In this document: positions 1-8,300 of the stretch, piece after piece
How the letters are laid out: every line of letters starts with the position of its first letter
How positions within the stretch are numbered: position 1 is the first letter of the stretch
DNA from: Stramenopiles sp. TOSAG23-3
Taxonomy: Eukaryota; Sar
Assembly: GCA_900128585.1 (NCBI GenBank)
Contig: LT642558.1
Coordinates: 4,167 to 14,541, forward strand
Direction of reading: 5' to 3'
Length of the DNA stretch: 10,375 bases
Position numbers and translations under genes: made by a program
The notes under the pieces: model-generated
Told to the model about the DNA's origin: nothing
Database searches by the model: none
What the model saw: only the letters and a program-made list of their open reading frames with translations

Positions 1-107
1 TTCTTCTTCTTCTTCTTCTTCTTCTTCTTCTTCTTCTTCTTCTTCTTCTTCTTCTTCTTCTTCTTCTTCTTCTTTTTTTCTTCTTCTTTTTTTCTTCTTC
101 TTCTTCT
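1..107. repeat. (TTC)n / (GAA)n microsatellite, cut by window edge
   Basis: Bases 1-72 are 24 perfect TTC units. Up to base 107 the tract continues with two T-run interruptions (each seven T) between short TTC runs. The array runs off the left edge, so its full length is unknown. The strand is pure polypyrimidine and the complement pure polypurine. Such GAA/TTC tracts are known to vary in length and can form triplexes; no function is claimed here. Confidence 0.97.
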
Positions 108-160
108 ATGCCATCGTGTCCTTCATATATAGATTTAGTCCTAGCTAAAGAAAGACCCTC

Positions 161-191
161 TCCTCCCTCCTTCCTCCTCCCTCCTTCCTCC
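161..191. repeat. 14-bp polypyrimidine tandem repeat
   Basis: The unit TCCTCCCTCCTTCC occurs at 161-174 and again exactly at 175-188, followed by the start of a third copy. It is entirely C and T on the plus strand, so it could adopt unusual structures, but this is only composition. Confidence 0.85.
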
Positions 192-430
192 TTTTATCAA
201 TATTACATTTTAAATTTAAGAATACAAAAGATCAAATCATAACAACCAACCTTATTTTCCTCCTGTCCTCCTACGTATGATATACGAGGAGTACCTGGTA
301 ACATTATAATATCTGAATTTAAATGAATACCTTTCATACCGTACGTATCCTCTATCAATAATAAAAATGAAAGAGAAAGAAAGAAATAGAAAAAATAATA
401 ATAATAATTATCTCAATCAACAATCTCTCT

Positions 431-456
431 CTTCTTCTTCTTCTTCTTCTTCTTCT
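431..456. repeat. second (TTC/CTT)n microsatellite
   Basis: About nine CTT/TTC units in a row, independent of the larger tract at the left edge. It is preceded by CTCTCT and, some 20 bases earlier, by an AAT run. Confidence 0.9.
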
Positions 457-778
457 CTGTTGAATGAAATATGATGATAAATAAAAAATATGATGAATGA
501 ATAATGTTCTCTTCTTCTTTTCTTCTTCACACAACAAACAGACAAAACAAAATTTATCAAATAATAATACGAAGTAATATAGAATAATATAGGTTGATTT
601 ATACAATCTAGCTTATGAGAAAAAAATACAGGTTTAACCCTTTCTTTCATCACGTATTTGTTTAAAAATATTTTCGAACATCAAAGAAATCGATCTTATC
701 GTATCGTATCGGAAAAGTATTCGACAACGGAAGCTTATTGTTTTTTTGTTTTGTGGGGGGCGGCACGTTACGTGGCAG

Positions 779-817
779 ATGAGAACTTATGAGCTCGTGG
801 GAGTGCACGTTTTGTGA
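779..817 (+). promoter_or_regulatory. short upstream ORF overlapping the PHD gene start
   Basis: An ATG at 779 opens a 12-codon frame that ends at TGA 815-817. It is in a different frame from the main ATG at 789 and overlaps it by 29 bases. If the mRNA begins upstream of 779, scanning ribosomes meet this ATG first, and it would lower initiation at 789. If transcription starts between 780 and 788 the uORF is irrelevant. That it exists is seen directly; its role is inference. Confidence 0.4.
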
Positions 818-3791
818 AGAGCCGTTTTCGGGTCAAAAGGCCCTTGAGGACCATTTGTTCCAGTGTCACAACCTTGTCCTTTCAGAAGTCACGGGGGCTT
901 CCAGTATCGCAGTATCGCACCCATGTCAATTTTGTCCAACTGTATTACCCAGGGAAGAAGCTCTGCGGGCGCAATTGGAAGCCTGCACCAGCAATGATAC
1001 GGCCCATGCCTCCGGGAAGGCAGTGCGGCGCGCGGTTCGAACAGCGAACCGTTCGGGTGCCAGTCGCAAGCGGGGGGGAGGGCAGAGCGGCGAAAACGCG
1101 GGGGCCTTGAACAGTCAGGCGCCTTCGGCGAACGAGGCGGAAAGCAGTACCCGTGGCAGGGCCGTGTTTAGTAGGAGGGTTGGTGGGGTCAGGGCCACCA
1201 CCGCCCTTAGGGCGGGGAGGAAACCGAAGAAGTCCAAGGGGGGGGGCGGCGCTGCTGCCAGCTGCTCGCTCTGTGGAACCGAAGAGCCTGCAGACTTATG
1301 CTGCAAAGTTTGCAATGTCTCCTACCATTCCCTTTGCATCGGGCTAATCTCCCCGCTGATCCCCAACGTCGCGGAGTGGACCTGCAGCAGGTGCGCGGAG
1401 CCCGATACGTTGAATTACGCAACGTGCTACCTCTGCGGGACAGGGGGCAACCTAGTATGCTGCGAGAACTGCCCAAGGTCGTTCCATGCAAATTGTTCGG
1501 GGGTGAAAAGCGGGCTCAAGGTCGTCAGGTCGACCTCGGCCGCTGCGAAAGCGAACGAAGCCGGTGCTAACCCGGACTGGTGCAACCTGTGCAAAGTGGC
1601 ATGCCCGAAAGCCGACTCGCCGGGCTACCCCGTGGACATTTTTTCCGTCAGTACCCGTCGAAAGTATGACTTCGACCGTGCCCTGCTCGTAGAGACGGGC
1701 CCCCGCCCAATCTTGATGGGGGAGATACTTCGACACCTTGAACTGATATGTACGGCAAACTTCTTTCAAGAAATTTTTTTCGCGTACTGGGAAATTTGGA
1801 AGGACCGCACGCTGAACAACCTGAACTGCACGAGGAAAATCATTAGTTCGATTGGCGACATGATGGGGTGGCAGAAGTTCCACCTCGTGTTCAAGCAGTT
1901 TTCAGCGCTCGGGACGAGGCACACGAACGCGTTTATAGTCATGGGCGGGAGGGGTTACGGCTGGCAAATGTGCCCGGGGTGCCACAACTACCGCGTCTTG
2001 AGGACCATGTGCATTCACTGCGGGAAGTCGTACCGGAAAGATCTGGCCTCGTCGCCCCTCATGTCGTGCGAACGGTTCTTGTACATACCTGCGATGCCGA
2101 AAAAGACCCAAACGGCGATCGACCAGTTCCGGCTCGTGGGCCAAAACTCGAGCTTCGAGAATGAGAAAAAGGTCTCGATACGCCGCGCGCTGAAGAACCT
2201 CGTCGACAACACGGAAAAGACCATTGCGAAGGAAAAGAAGGCAAAGCGTCAGACAATTCCAGAGATCGGAACGATAGTCTTCCTTCACTACCAGGCGTAC
2301 GTCAACCTGAAAGACATTTCCTTACGGGACCAGGCCCTGGAAAACTACAAGAATGCCGCGACGATATGGCTGAACACGCCCGGGACCTTTGGCGAATCGG
2401 ATAGCGACGAGTTCGAAGAAAACCTGAACAACTTGTGCTCGATCGCGCTGGACTGCACCCAAGGCCTGTGCGCCCTGCGCTGGGGCATGTGCCACGGCAT
2501 CATTGACCCGTGCACCAAGCACGGGCGCAAGTGCCCTTTCCTACACCTGAGCGTGGACCCCCAGGACCGCCCGTACGAGTACGCCAACGTCCAAAGCAAC
2601 GACGTCTCGTGCTGCCCGTACGAGCGTGCCCTGCAGCTAGAATACCAGGTCTCCCTGATCGACGAGGGCGAGTTTTACAACGACTCGACGTCGTGGGACC
2701 ACGACCATCGGTACCCGGTGACCCCCTCGGGGCAATGCATGCGGTGCGACAAGAAGATCGGGAAGAAGGGGTCGCAGGGGAACATCTGCTGCAACGGCAA
2801 GCCCCCGTTGAGGACGATCGATTACAGCACGTGCTACGACTACCTAATCTGGGGGTACTGCTTTCAGGTGATCGGGATCGATGCCTTTAAGTTCAACCTG
2901 GACAATTTTTTGAAGAAGTTGCCGGTCATTCGGTCTTACGGCACGTTTGAAGAGCTGGGGCATAGAGTGTTCCTGCACCAGTGCTACTTTATCACGCACT
3001 TCATCTACGCAATGAGCGAGTGGGGACGGCACCGACTGTGCATCAACAAGTTTTGGGAAGAGTTTGCATTTATTGTAGAAAACATCAAACTAGTAGCCAA
3101 CCACATCCAGGACTTTGAAGTGCTCGGTGAGTTCCTCAACTGCTTGGGGATAATCGGGGTAGCGGCGGTTGGGGAAGAGAAAATATCCGAGCTCGTCCGG
3201 TACGGCCAAGCGTGCCTTTTGCAAGTCGAGCGTGGCAAGTTCAAGAAAAGCGGGCAGTGGGTCCCAAAGGCGACGTCCAACATGAAGGACCAGTTTCACT
3301 CCGCGTGGTGCGGGCTGGTCGGCCTAACCGACTATCCCGCGCGGGGGCAAGGGAGGCACTGCCCGCCGCTGCACGTTCCCCCGTTCTTCCTTGGCGGGAG
3401 CCCCTTGTCGGTGTTGGCCACTGCCGAAAGGCTAAAAGGCACCCTGGTGCTGGAGATAACCCACCGGAAAGACGAGCAGGATAAGGATAGTGTTGTGGTG
3501 GACGGAGGGGTGGAGCTCGACGCTACCCTGATCGACTCTGCGGGGAAGGAGAACGACGGTTTTTTTGGGGAGGACGGGGACCCGATCGACCGCTTCTTCG
3601 ATGAGTTCTCCGACGATGACGGGCGAGCCCGCTCCCCCGACGGGAGCGCTTCGTCCGGTGGGCAATCCTCCCCCGAAGCGCAGTTATCGTCCTCTGGGCG
3701 CTCGACGACCGTGTCTCCGGACACAATGATGAACTCTCTGGGTGCAGATCAGATCGACGCCAACGGTCCCTCCACGGCAGTGAATTCTTAG
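789..3791 (+). CDS. multi-zinc-finger protein with two PHD fingers, probable chromatin-associated factor
   Basis: An intronless 1000-residue frame from ATG 789 to TAG 3789-3791. Residues 6-27 form a C2H2 finger (C6, C9, H22, H27). Residues 46-66 look like a decayed second copy (C46, C49, Q62 where His is expected, C66). A basic, probably disordered stretch follows, with a likely nuclear signal near 142-150 (RKPKKSK). PHD finger 1 (about 159-202) has the full C4HC3 pattern ending W-T-C-x2-C. PHD finger 2 (about 213-268) has the typical GGNLVCCENC core and an insert before its last Cys pair. Downstream are a four-Cys knuckle (C395, C398, C408, C411), a C-x6-C-x6-C-x3-H cluster (568-586) and another Cys cluster (650-668). 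The last 100 residues are acidic and Ser-rich. PHD fingers are known to read histone tails, so a nuclear chromatin role is inferred. I do not recognise the family of residues 280-890. The start is chosen as the first in-frame ATG, seven codons before the C2H2 finger. Confidence 0.88.
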   Translation: MSSWECTFCEEPFSGQKALEDHLFQCHNLVLSEVTGASSIAVSHPCQFCPTVLPREEALRAQLEACTSNDTAHASGKAVRRAVRTANRSGASRKRGGGQSGENAGALNSQAPSANEAESSTRGRAVFSRRVGGVRATTALRAGRKPKKSKGGGGAAASCSLCGTEEPADLCCKVCNVSYHSLCIGLISPLIPNVAEWTCSRCAEPDTLNYATCYLCGTGGNLVCCENCPRSFHANCSGVKSGLKVVRSTSAAAKANEAGANPDWCNLCKVACPKADSPGYPVDIFSVSTRRKYDFDRALLVETGPRPILMGEILRHLELICTANFFQEIFFAYWEIWKDRTLNNLNCTRKIISSIGDMMGWQKFHLVFKQFSALGTRHTNAFIVMGGRGYGWQMCPGCHNYRVLRTMCIHCGKSYRKDLASSPLMSCERFLYIPAMPKKTQTAIDQFRLVGQNSSFENEKKVSIRRALKNLVDNTEKTIAKEKKAKRQTIPEIGTIVFLHYQAYVNLKDISLRDQALENYKNAATIWLNTPGTFGESDSDEFEENLNNLCSIALDCTQGLCALRWGMCHGIIDPCTKHGRKCPFLHLSVDPQDRPYEYANVQSNDVSCCPYERALQLEYQVSLIDEGEFYNDSTSWDHDHRYPVTPSGQCMRCDKKIGKKGSQGNICCNGKPPLRTIDYSTCYDYLIWGYCFQVIGIDAFKFNLDNFLKKLPVIRSYGTFEELGHRVFLHQCYFITHFIYAMSEWGRHRLCINKFWEEFAFIVENIKLVANHIQDFEVLGEFLNCLGIIGVAAVGEEKISELVRYGQACLLQVERGKFKKSGQWVPKATSNMKDQFHSAWCGLVGLTDYPARGQGRHCPPLHVPPFFLGGSPLSVLATAERLKGTLVLEITHRKDEQDKDSVVVDGGVELDATLIDSAGKENDGFFGEDGDPIDRFFDEFSDDDGRARSPDGSASSGGQSSPEAQLSSSGRSTTVSPDTMMNSLGADQIDANGPSTAVNS
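1263..1592 (+). other. tandem PHD finger region
   Basis: This encodes residues 159-268 of the zinc-finger protein. Finger 1 has C159, C162, a second C-x2-C pair, Y-H-x2-C and a closing W-T-C-x2-C (C199, C202). Finger 2 has C213, C216, C-x2-C, F-H-x2-C and a closing W-C-x2-C (C265, C268). The roughly 25-residue insert in finger 2, rich in Lys, Ser and Ala, is longer than the usual loop. All zinc ligands are present in both fingers. Confidence 0.88.
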
Positions 3792-4074
3792 AGGCACAAA
3801 TGCATGTACGTCCCGTCAGAAAGAGCGTAATTAAAAACAGCGTAATTAATAATAATATTCTCAGCACAATTTACACGCACAAGTATTGCTTTCAAATAAG
3901 TTAAATTTTATATATATCTCAAGTTTTTCTTTATGCGAAGTATACGTGGACCTGAGCGTGAATCGGCGGTTCTCACTACTCTCTCAAGCTCGTTTGGAAG
4001 GCGTTGCCAATCTGCGCGCCACCAGCCCTCCGTCTCTATCGTTTCGCAGCCTCCGGAGGTTGCTGTTGCCCCGC
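3792..4074. other. spacer between convergent genes (shared 3' region)
   Basis: The zinc-finger gene (+) and the V-ATPase gene (-) end tail to tail across this stretch, so both 3' UTRs must fit or overlap here. No AATAAA is seen in the expected places. A+T-rich TAATTAATAATAAT at 3844-3857 is the nearest thing to a poly(A) element for the plus-strand gene. A near-tandem pair AGCGTAATTAA occurs at 3824-3834 and 3839-3849. A short plus-strand open frame across 3886-4209 is mostly antisense to the V-ATPase gene and is not supported as a gene. Confidence 0.6.
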
Positions 4075-4632
4075 TCACTGCACCTGCTTGAAGCAGGCCC
4101 CGTTGCACGTTTGGGCTTTCGAGGCCTGGATTATACCAACGATAACTCCAAAAATACCAAGAGCACTTCCAAAGATTTCAACAATCAACACCTTTACGAA
4201 GAGCGTTGAGTTTTGCGCGTCTGCCAACGCGCACGAACTCCCAGCTATACCAACGCACACTCCACTAGCGATGTTCGTCAAACCGACCCCCAACCCCGCA
4301 GTGAAGAGGGCGTACCCGCCGTACATCATGTTGGCTTTCACGTCCCCCGTCGGGTTGGGGATGGGGTGTTGGCCGACTGCTGTCGACAGAATAATGGCCA
4401 GAATAACGCCATAAATCGCCGTCGCCTCGCAGAAGATGATGCTCACCAGATTTTTGGACGTAATGCGTGGGGCTCGCACGGAGGCTCCGATCAGACTGGA
4501 CCCTGTCAAAAAGATGCCCCACGCGGCACCAATAACCGAAAATCCTAGCCCAAACCCAACACCAAGGTACGCCCACATAAAGGGGCTGGTGTTCACAAGT
4601 ATATCAAACCAGGACGTAGTGACCGCGCTCAT
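4075..4632 (-). CDS. ATP6V0B: V-type H+-ATPase V0 proteolipid subunit c''
   Basis: A 185-residue intronless frame, ATG at 4630-4632 and TGA at 4075-4077. The protein is part of the membrane rotor ring of the vacuolar proton pump, which acidifies vacuoles and other endomembrane compartments. It is built of two related hairpins with four hydrophobic segments (about 16-47, 60-84, 102-131, 142-171). The hallmark [11 protein letters not shown] motif (residues 59-69) carries the proton-binding Glu69. A second Glu (E152) sits in the matching place of the last helix ([14 protein letters not shown]). ALADAQN (135-141) is also typical. The motif around Glu69 and the longer first loop place it with c'' (yeast Vma16 type) rather than subunit c. 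At 185 residues it is slightly short of animal proteins (about 205), with a compact N-terminus. The short tail after 171 holds two Cys (C176, C180) and is not a conserved family feature that I know of. The symbol is that of the animal orthologue. Confidence 0.95.
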   Translation of the reverse strand: MSAVTTSWFDILVNTSPFMWAYLGVGFGLGFSVIGAAWGIFLTGSSLIGASVRAPRITSKNLVSIIFCEATAIYGVILAIILSTAVGQHPIPNPTGDVKANMMYGGYALFTAGLGVGLTNIASGVCVGIAGSSCALADAQNSTLFVKVLIVEIFGSALGIFGVIVGIIQASKAQTCNGACFKQVQ

Positions 4633-5351
4633 CGTGTTCCTATTTCCTCGCGTGTAGTAGTACCGTACGCCTCTTCTCTCTACCTCTGTAACGGGGCAAC
4701 ACTTCTGTAAAGTAAGCTCTGTTTACCTTTTCCACGGGGGCTCTCAAACGAAGAAACTGTTTGTATGCTCGTCCTTCCCGCTATTCACTATTTCGATGGA
4801 TGAAGATTTATGTGAGCAGGCGAAAGAATTCATAAATCGAACCATAATCTTTTCAGCTGTACCAAATCAATTTAACATTTTCTTACTTTGTCAATTGTAG
4901 TTATTAATAAAAAATTAGTTATATTATTTTTTTATTCTTTCTTTTCTTACTTCTAATAATAATAATACTACTTGTAATAATAAAAATAAAAAAAATAAAT
5001 AGACGTTCGTTCGCGTTCGTTCATTCTTCTTCTTCTTCAATTTTGTTGGAGATTGAAGAGGATCAACAACAAACAACAAATTCGTTTTTAATTTAATTCT
5101 TCTTTCTTTCTTTTTTAAAGATATTCCATATTCCTATTTAAATACCGTATACTATACTAGCATTATACTACAATACCTACTCCCAGACGGACTTTTCTTT
5201 TCCTCCTGTAAAAATTCAAATGATAAAAAAGAAAGAAAGAGATAGAGAGAAGGAGGAGTTCTTTTTAATAATCTATTATCGAGTCCTGTTATTCTAACTG
5301 TTTAACAATTATTATACGTCATAGTAGTACTTTAAAAATATTCATCCCTAT
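4633..5351. other. A+T-rich spacer: V-ATPase upstream region and 3' flank of the secreted-protein gene
   Basis: Both neighbours are on the minus strand, so the right part carries the 3' end of the secreted-protein gene and the left part the promoter and leader of the V-ATPase gene. About 4633-4790 is of balanced composition and is probably leader and proximal promoter. From about 4850 to 5110 there are A/T homopolymers, AAT runs (near 4955-4990), GTTCGTTC repeats (5005-5022) and a short TTC run (5024-5038). No gene, tRNA or canonical AATAAA next to the 5352 stop was found. Confidence 0.65.
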
Positions 5352-8300
5352 CTAAGATTCGGCGCGTCGTCGTCGTCGGTGGAAATTTGTTTGGTCTTCG
5401 TCCTCTTTTTCTGTGTCCGATTCTGTGTCCAATTCGGGGACTGGTTCGTTCGTAGTCGCAGAAGGATCATCGGTGGTTACCGGCCCATCATCATTCTCTT
5501 CATCGAGATCACCGTTAGAATCATCGGTGGTTACTGGCCCATCATCATTCTCTTCATCGGGATCATCGTTACCCGTTGGGCCGGAACCGCCCGCTGCGAG
5601 GGCTGGCTTGTTTTTAGTTGCAGAAGGATCATCGGTGGTTACCGGCCCATCATTATTCTCTTCATCGGGATCATCGTTACCCGTTGGACCGGAACTGCCC
5701 GTTGCGAGCGCTCGTTCGTCCGTAGTTGCAGAAGGATCATCGGTGGTTACTGGCCCATCATCATTCTCTTCATCGGGACCATCGTTACCCGTTGGACCGG
5801 AACCGCCCGTTGCGAGGGCTGGCTTGTTTTTAGTTGCAGAAGGATCATCGGTGGTTACCGGCCCATCATCATTCTCTTCATCGGGATCATCGTTACCCGT
5901 TGGACCGGAACTGCCTGTTGCGAGCGCTGGTTCGTCCGTAGTTGCAGAAGGATCATCGGTGGTTACCGGCCCATCATCATTCTCTTCATCGGTATCATCG
6001 TTACCCGTTGGGCCGGAATTGCCCGTTGCAAGCGGTGCCGCCGGTCGCCCATCGGAATTGTGGCTGCTTCCTGTTTCAGCGGGTGAACCCGGGGCGCTCG
6101 GGTCGCCTGGCACGCACTCTGCAACATCATCATCGAAGACGCAGCTTTGAATCCCTGAGCAAACAACTCTTCGTGACGATACGGGGAAAATATCATTGAT
6201 GTATTCCCCCTTCTCACTTTCTCCACATCGCTTGATGTCTTTCGTTTTTGGATCCGGTGTCAGTGCGCCCGGCGAAAGCGGCTCGGCTTCGACGGACAGG
6301 GCTTCAAAGTGTACCAAATTAGGGTTTACATCAAATGTCGCCTTGGCGAACATGTGTTTCTTTGGTTTCTTGACCCCGCACATCCCCATGACTAATTCGC
6401 CGTCTTTTCGAACAACGCAGTACCTGCAGCCGTCGCGGCATAGCATACCGTTACTCTTAAGTTCCCATTCGCCAAAGTTGTGAATGTCCCCGGGGCTGCC
6501 AAACATGGCCCCGGACAACCCTTCCGTCAGCTTGCTCGCTTCCGTAATTACACACGAACCCCAGGCAATTCCAGCGTTCAGCTTCTTGTTGTACATGCAC
6601 ATGTTCTTTTCGTCTCGGTCGTCCACCATCCAACGAGTGATTTTGTCTCCGCTGGCAGTATGGAACACATTCTTTTTGGCATGGTACAGCATGCTTTCGT
6701 CCTCGTTCCCTTCCTTCTTACGGCTGACCGGCATCCAGACGTCCGACTTTCCAGTGCATTTTCGCATTTCAACGATCCCGCCCTTTTTTTCTTCTTTCAA
6801 GGCAAGGCATTCGGTGGTACCCTTCTCCTGCAGTTGGATTGGGTATGTCGACCCGTACAATTCGTTTTTGTCGATGTCTTTGTCGTACGATTTGATGCCC
6901 CACAACGACAGTGCGCGATGGGCCTTTTTTATTAACTTGGCAGCGGTCTTGGCCATTGCCAACCCCCCAAGAACCTTTGTTCCAACTTTGAAGGCTTTGC
7001 TGTTTTTCAGCTGGCCAAGCATGCAGTTCTTCGGAAGCGTAAATGTTTTCGCATCGCTTGGCAAGTAGTCCGTACGGAACGCGTCCCCTGCCGAAGCACT
7101 TGTGCCTAGGCCGTGGCCATTTTTGAACACTTGGGCACCCTCCTGGATCCCTTTGGGCACTAGGAAGGGCGGTAATTTGGCCCAGCCTTTGGTGACAAAG
7201 GCAACAGTAGCCTTAGAAGATTTGCCAGTTGGGTTCGCGGCCTGTGCCCAGCCACCCCCTGGGGAACCAATTCCCGGGTTGGCCTCCATGATGGCTTTCG
7301 GGGAGCACCCAGAGCTGCCAGCCAAGTCTTCCACAGTTTTTGCTGCAGAGTCTATCTGTGCTGTGACAGCGCCACCGGCCGTAGACATGCCGAACACGGC
7401 GGCCCCACAGGCGGGGTTGGCAAGGCAGAAACCAGCAACCATCCCCATGCCAATTCCACCGATAATTTTGATTTTGTTTGCCTTCCAAATGCTTTTGAGG
7501 CCCAATATGGCTTTCTTGAAGAGGCCACCGTTGACGGCTCTCATTTTTTTGCAGTTGCAGTCCTCGCCCCCGTCCGCTTGGTAGCCGCACGCCCAGCCTT
7601 TGTTCTCTAGGTGAGCATTGTCTTCCATGCAGGTGACACTGAGGGTCGATTTTTCTCTGGGGTTTAAGCAGTCGTGATAGAGGCAAGGCATCATCATGCT
7701 CTGCGACATCAGACAGAACTCTTCATTCTCTTTCTTGCACTCCTTTTTGGGAACAAGGTCGACAATTGCTCTATTCCTGTGGCAAACAAACGCTTTTTTC
7801 AATCCCATGCACCGTTTTATACTATTCGGGTCCTTCAAGTTCAGCTTGCAGTGAGTCTCCAAGACCTTTGACCCCGCGGGCAACTCTTCCATGCTTTCTA
7901 CCTTTTTGTACAATGCCGTGTCTACCACATGTTGTCCCAGTTCTAGGAAGGACGAGTCCTTCTCCTTGTAGTCGTCGCGTTCGTACCAAGGGGTACCTCG
8001 GTTCAATCTTATCTCGCAAATTTTTGTGAGCTGTTTGAATCCTACTGATGTCAGACGGCCATCGAGGATGTATTCAGACATGGATGCGCTGACCGCCTCG
8101 TTCCCTTTGAGCTGAAATATTTCTGTAATCTTGCGCTTCGGTGGTCTGTTCTCGTCCCCAGAGCCCGCGTAACACTCCGCGCGCTCGCACATAGAGTAGG
8201 TCCACATGGTAGTGTACGAATCGACGTTCTTTGGTTTGCCCGCGTTGTCTTTCTCCAAGTCGTTGACAAACTGTTGCACCATTTTTCTTAGCTTTGCATC

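Larger units (their letters stand above)
108..788. other. A+T-rich spacer with simple repeats, upstream of the PHD gene
   Basis: I see no credible gene here. Short open frames on the minus strand only read through the microsatellites and encode low-complexity runs. The stretch holds a 14-bp polypyrimidine repeat (161-191), an AAT run near 394-409, a second TTC/CTT tract (431-456) and many A/T homopolymers. The last 150 bases are less A+T-rich. They contain two ACGT cores in the sequence CACGTTACGTGG (763-774), which resembles paired G-box-like elements, and should carry the promoter and 5' leader of the gene starting at 789. No convincing TATA box was found. Confidence 0.7.

Noticed and set aside
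355-653. Minus-strand small frames with poly-Arg and poly-Glu
   Set aside because: They are translations of the TTC and AAT microsatellites with no other protein-like content.
3886-4548. Plus-strand frames of about 100-136 residues over the V-ATPase gene
   Set aside because: They are antisense shadows of a clearly conserved membrane protein.
4633-5351. tRNA or other structured RNA gene in the spacers
   Set aside because: No cloverleaf or conserved box A/B sequence was seen by eye in any spacer. A covariance-model scan would be decisive.
5455-6048. CRISPR-like array
   Set aside because: Repeats are 108 bp, contiguous and without unique spacers, and they lie in a coding frame of a eukaryotic gene.
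5379-6150. Two long plus-strand open frames (235 and 245 residues) opposite the acidic repeats
   Set aside because: The repeat period of 108 is divisible by three, so a single stop-free unit keeps any frame open throughout. The products are only mirrored repeats, and the minus-strand reading continues into non-repetitive Cys-rich protein.
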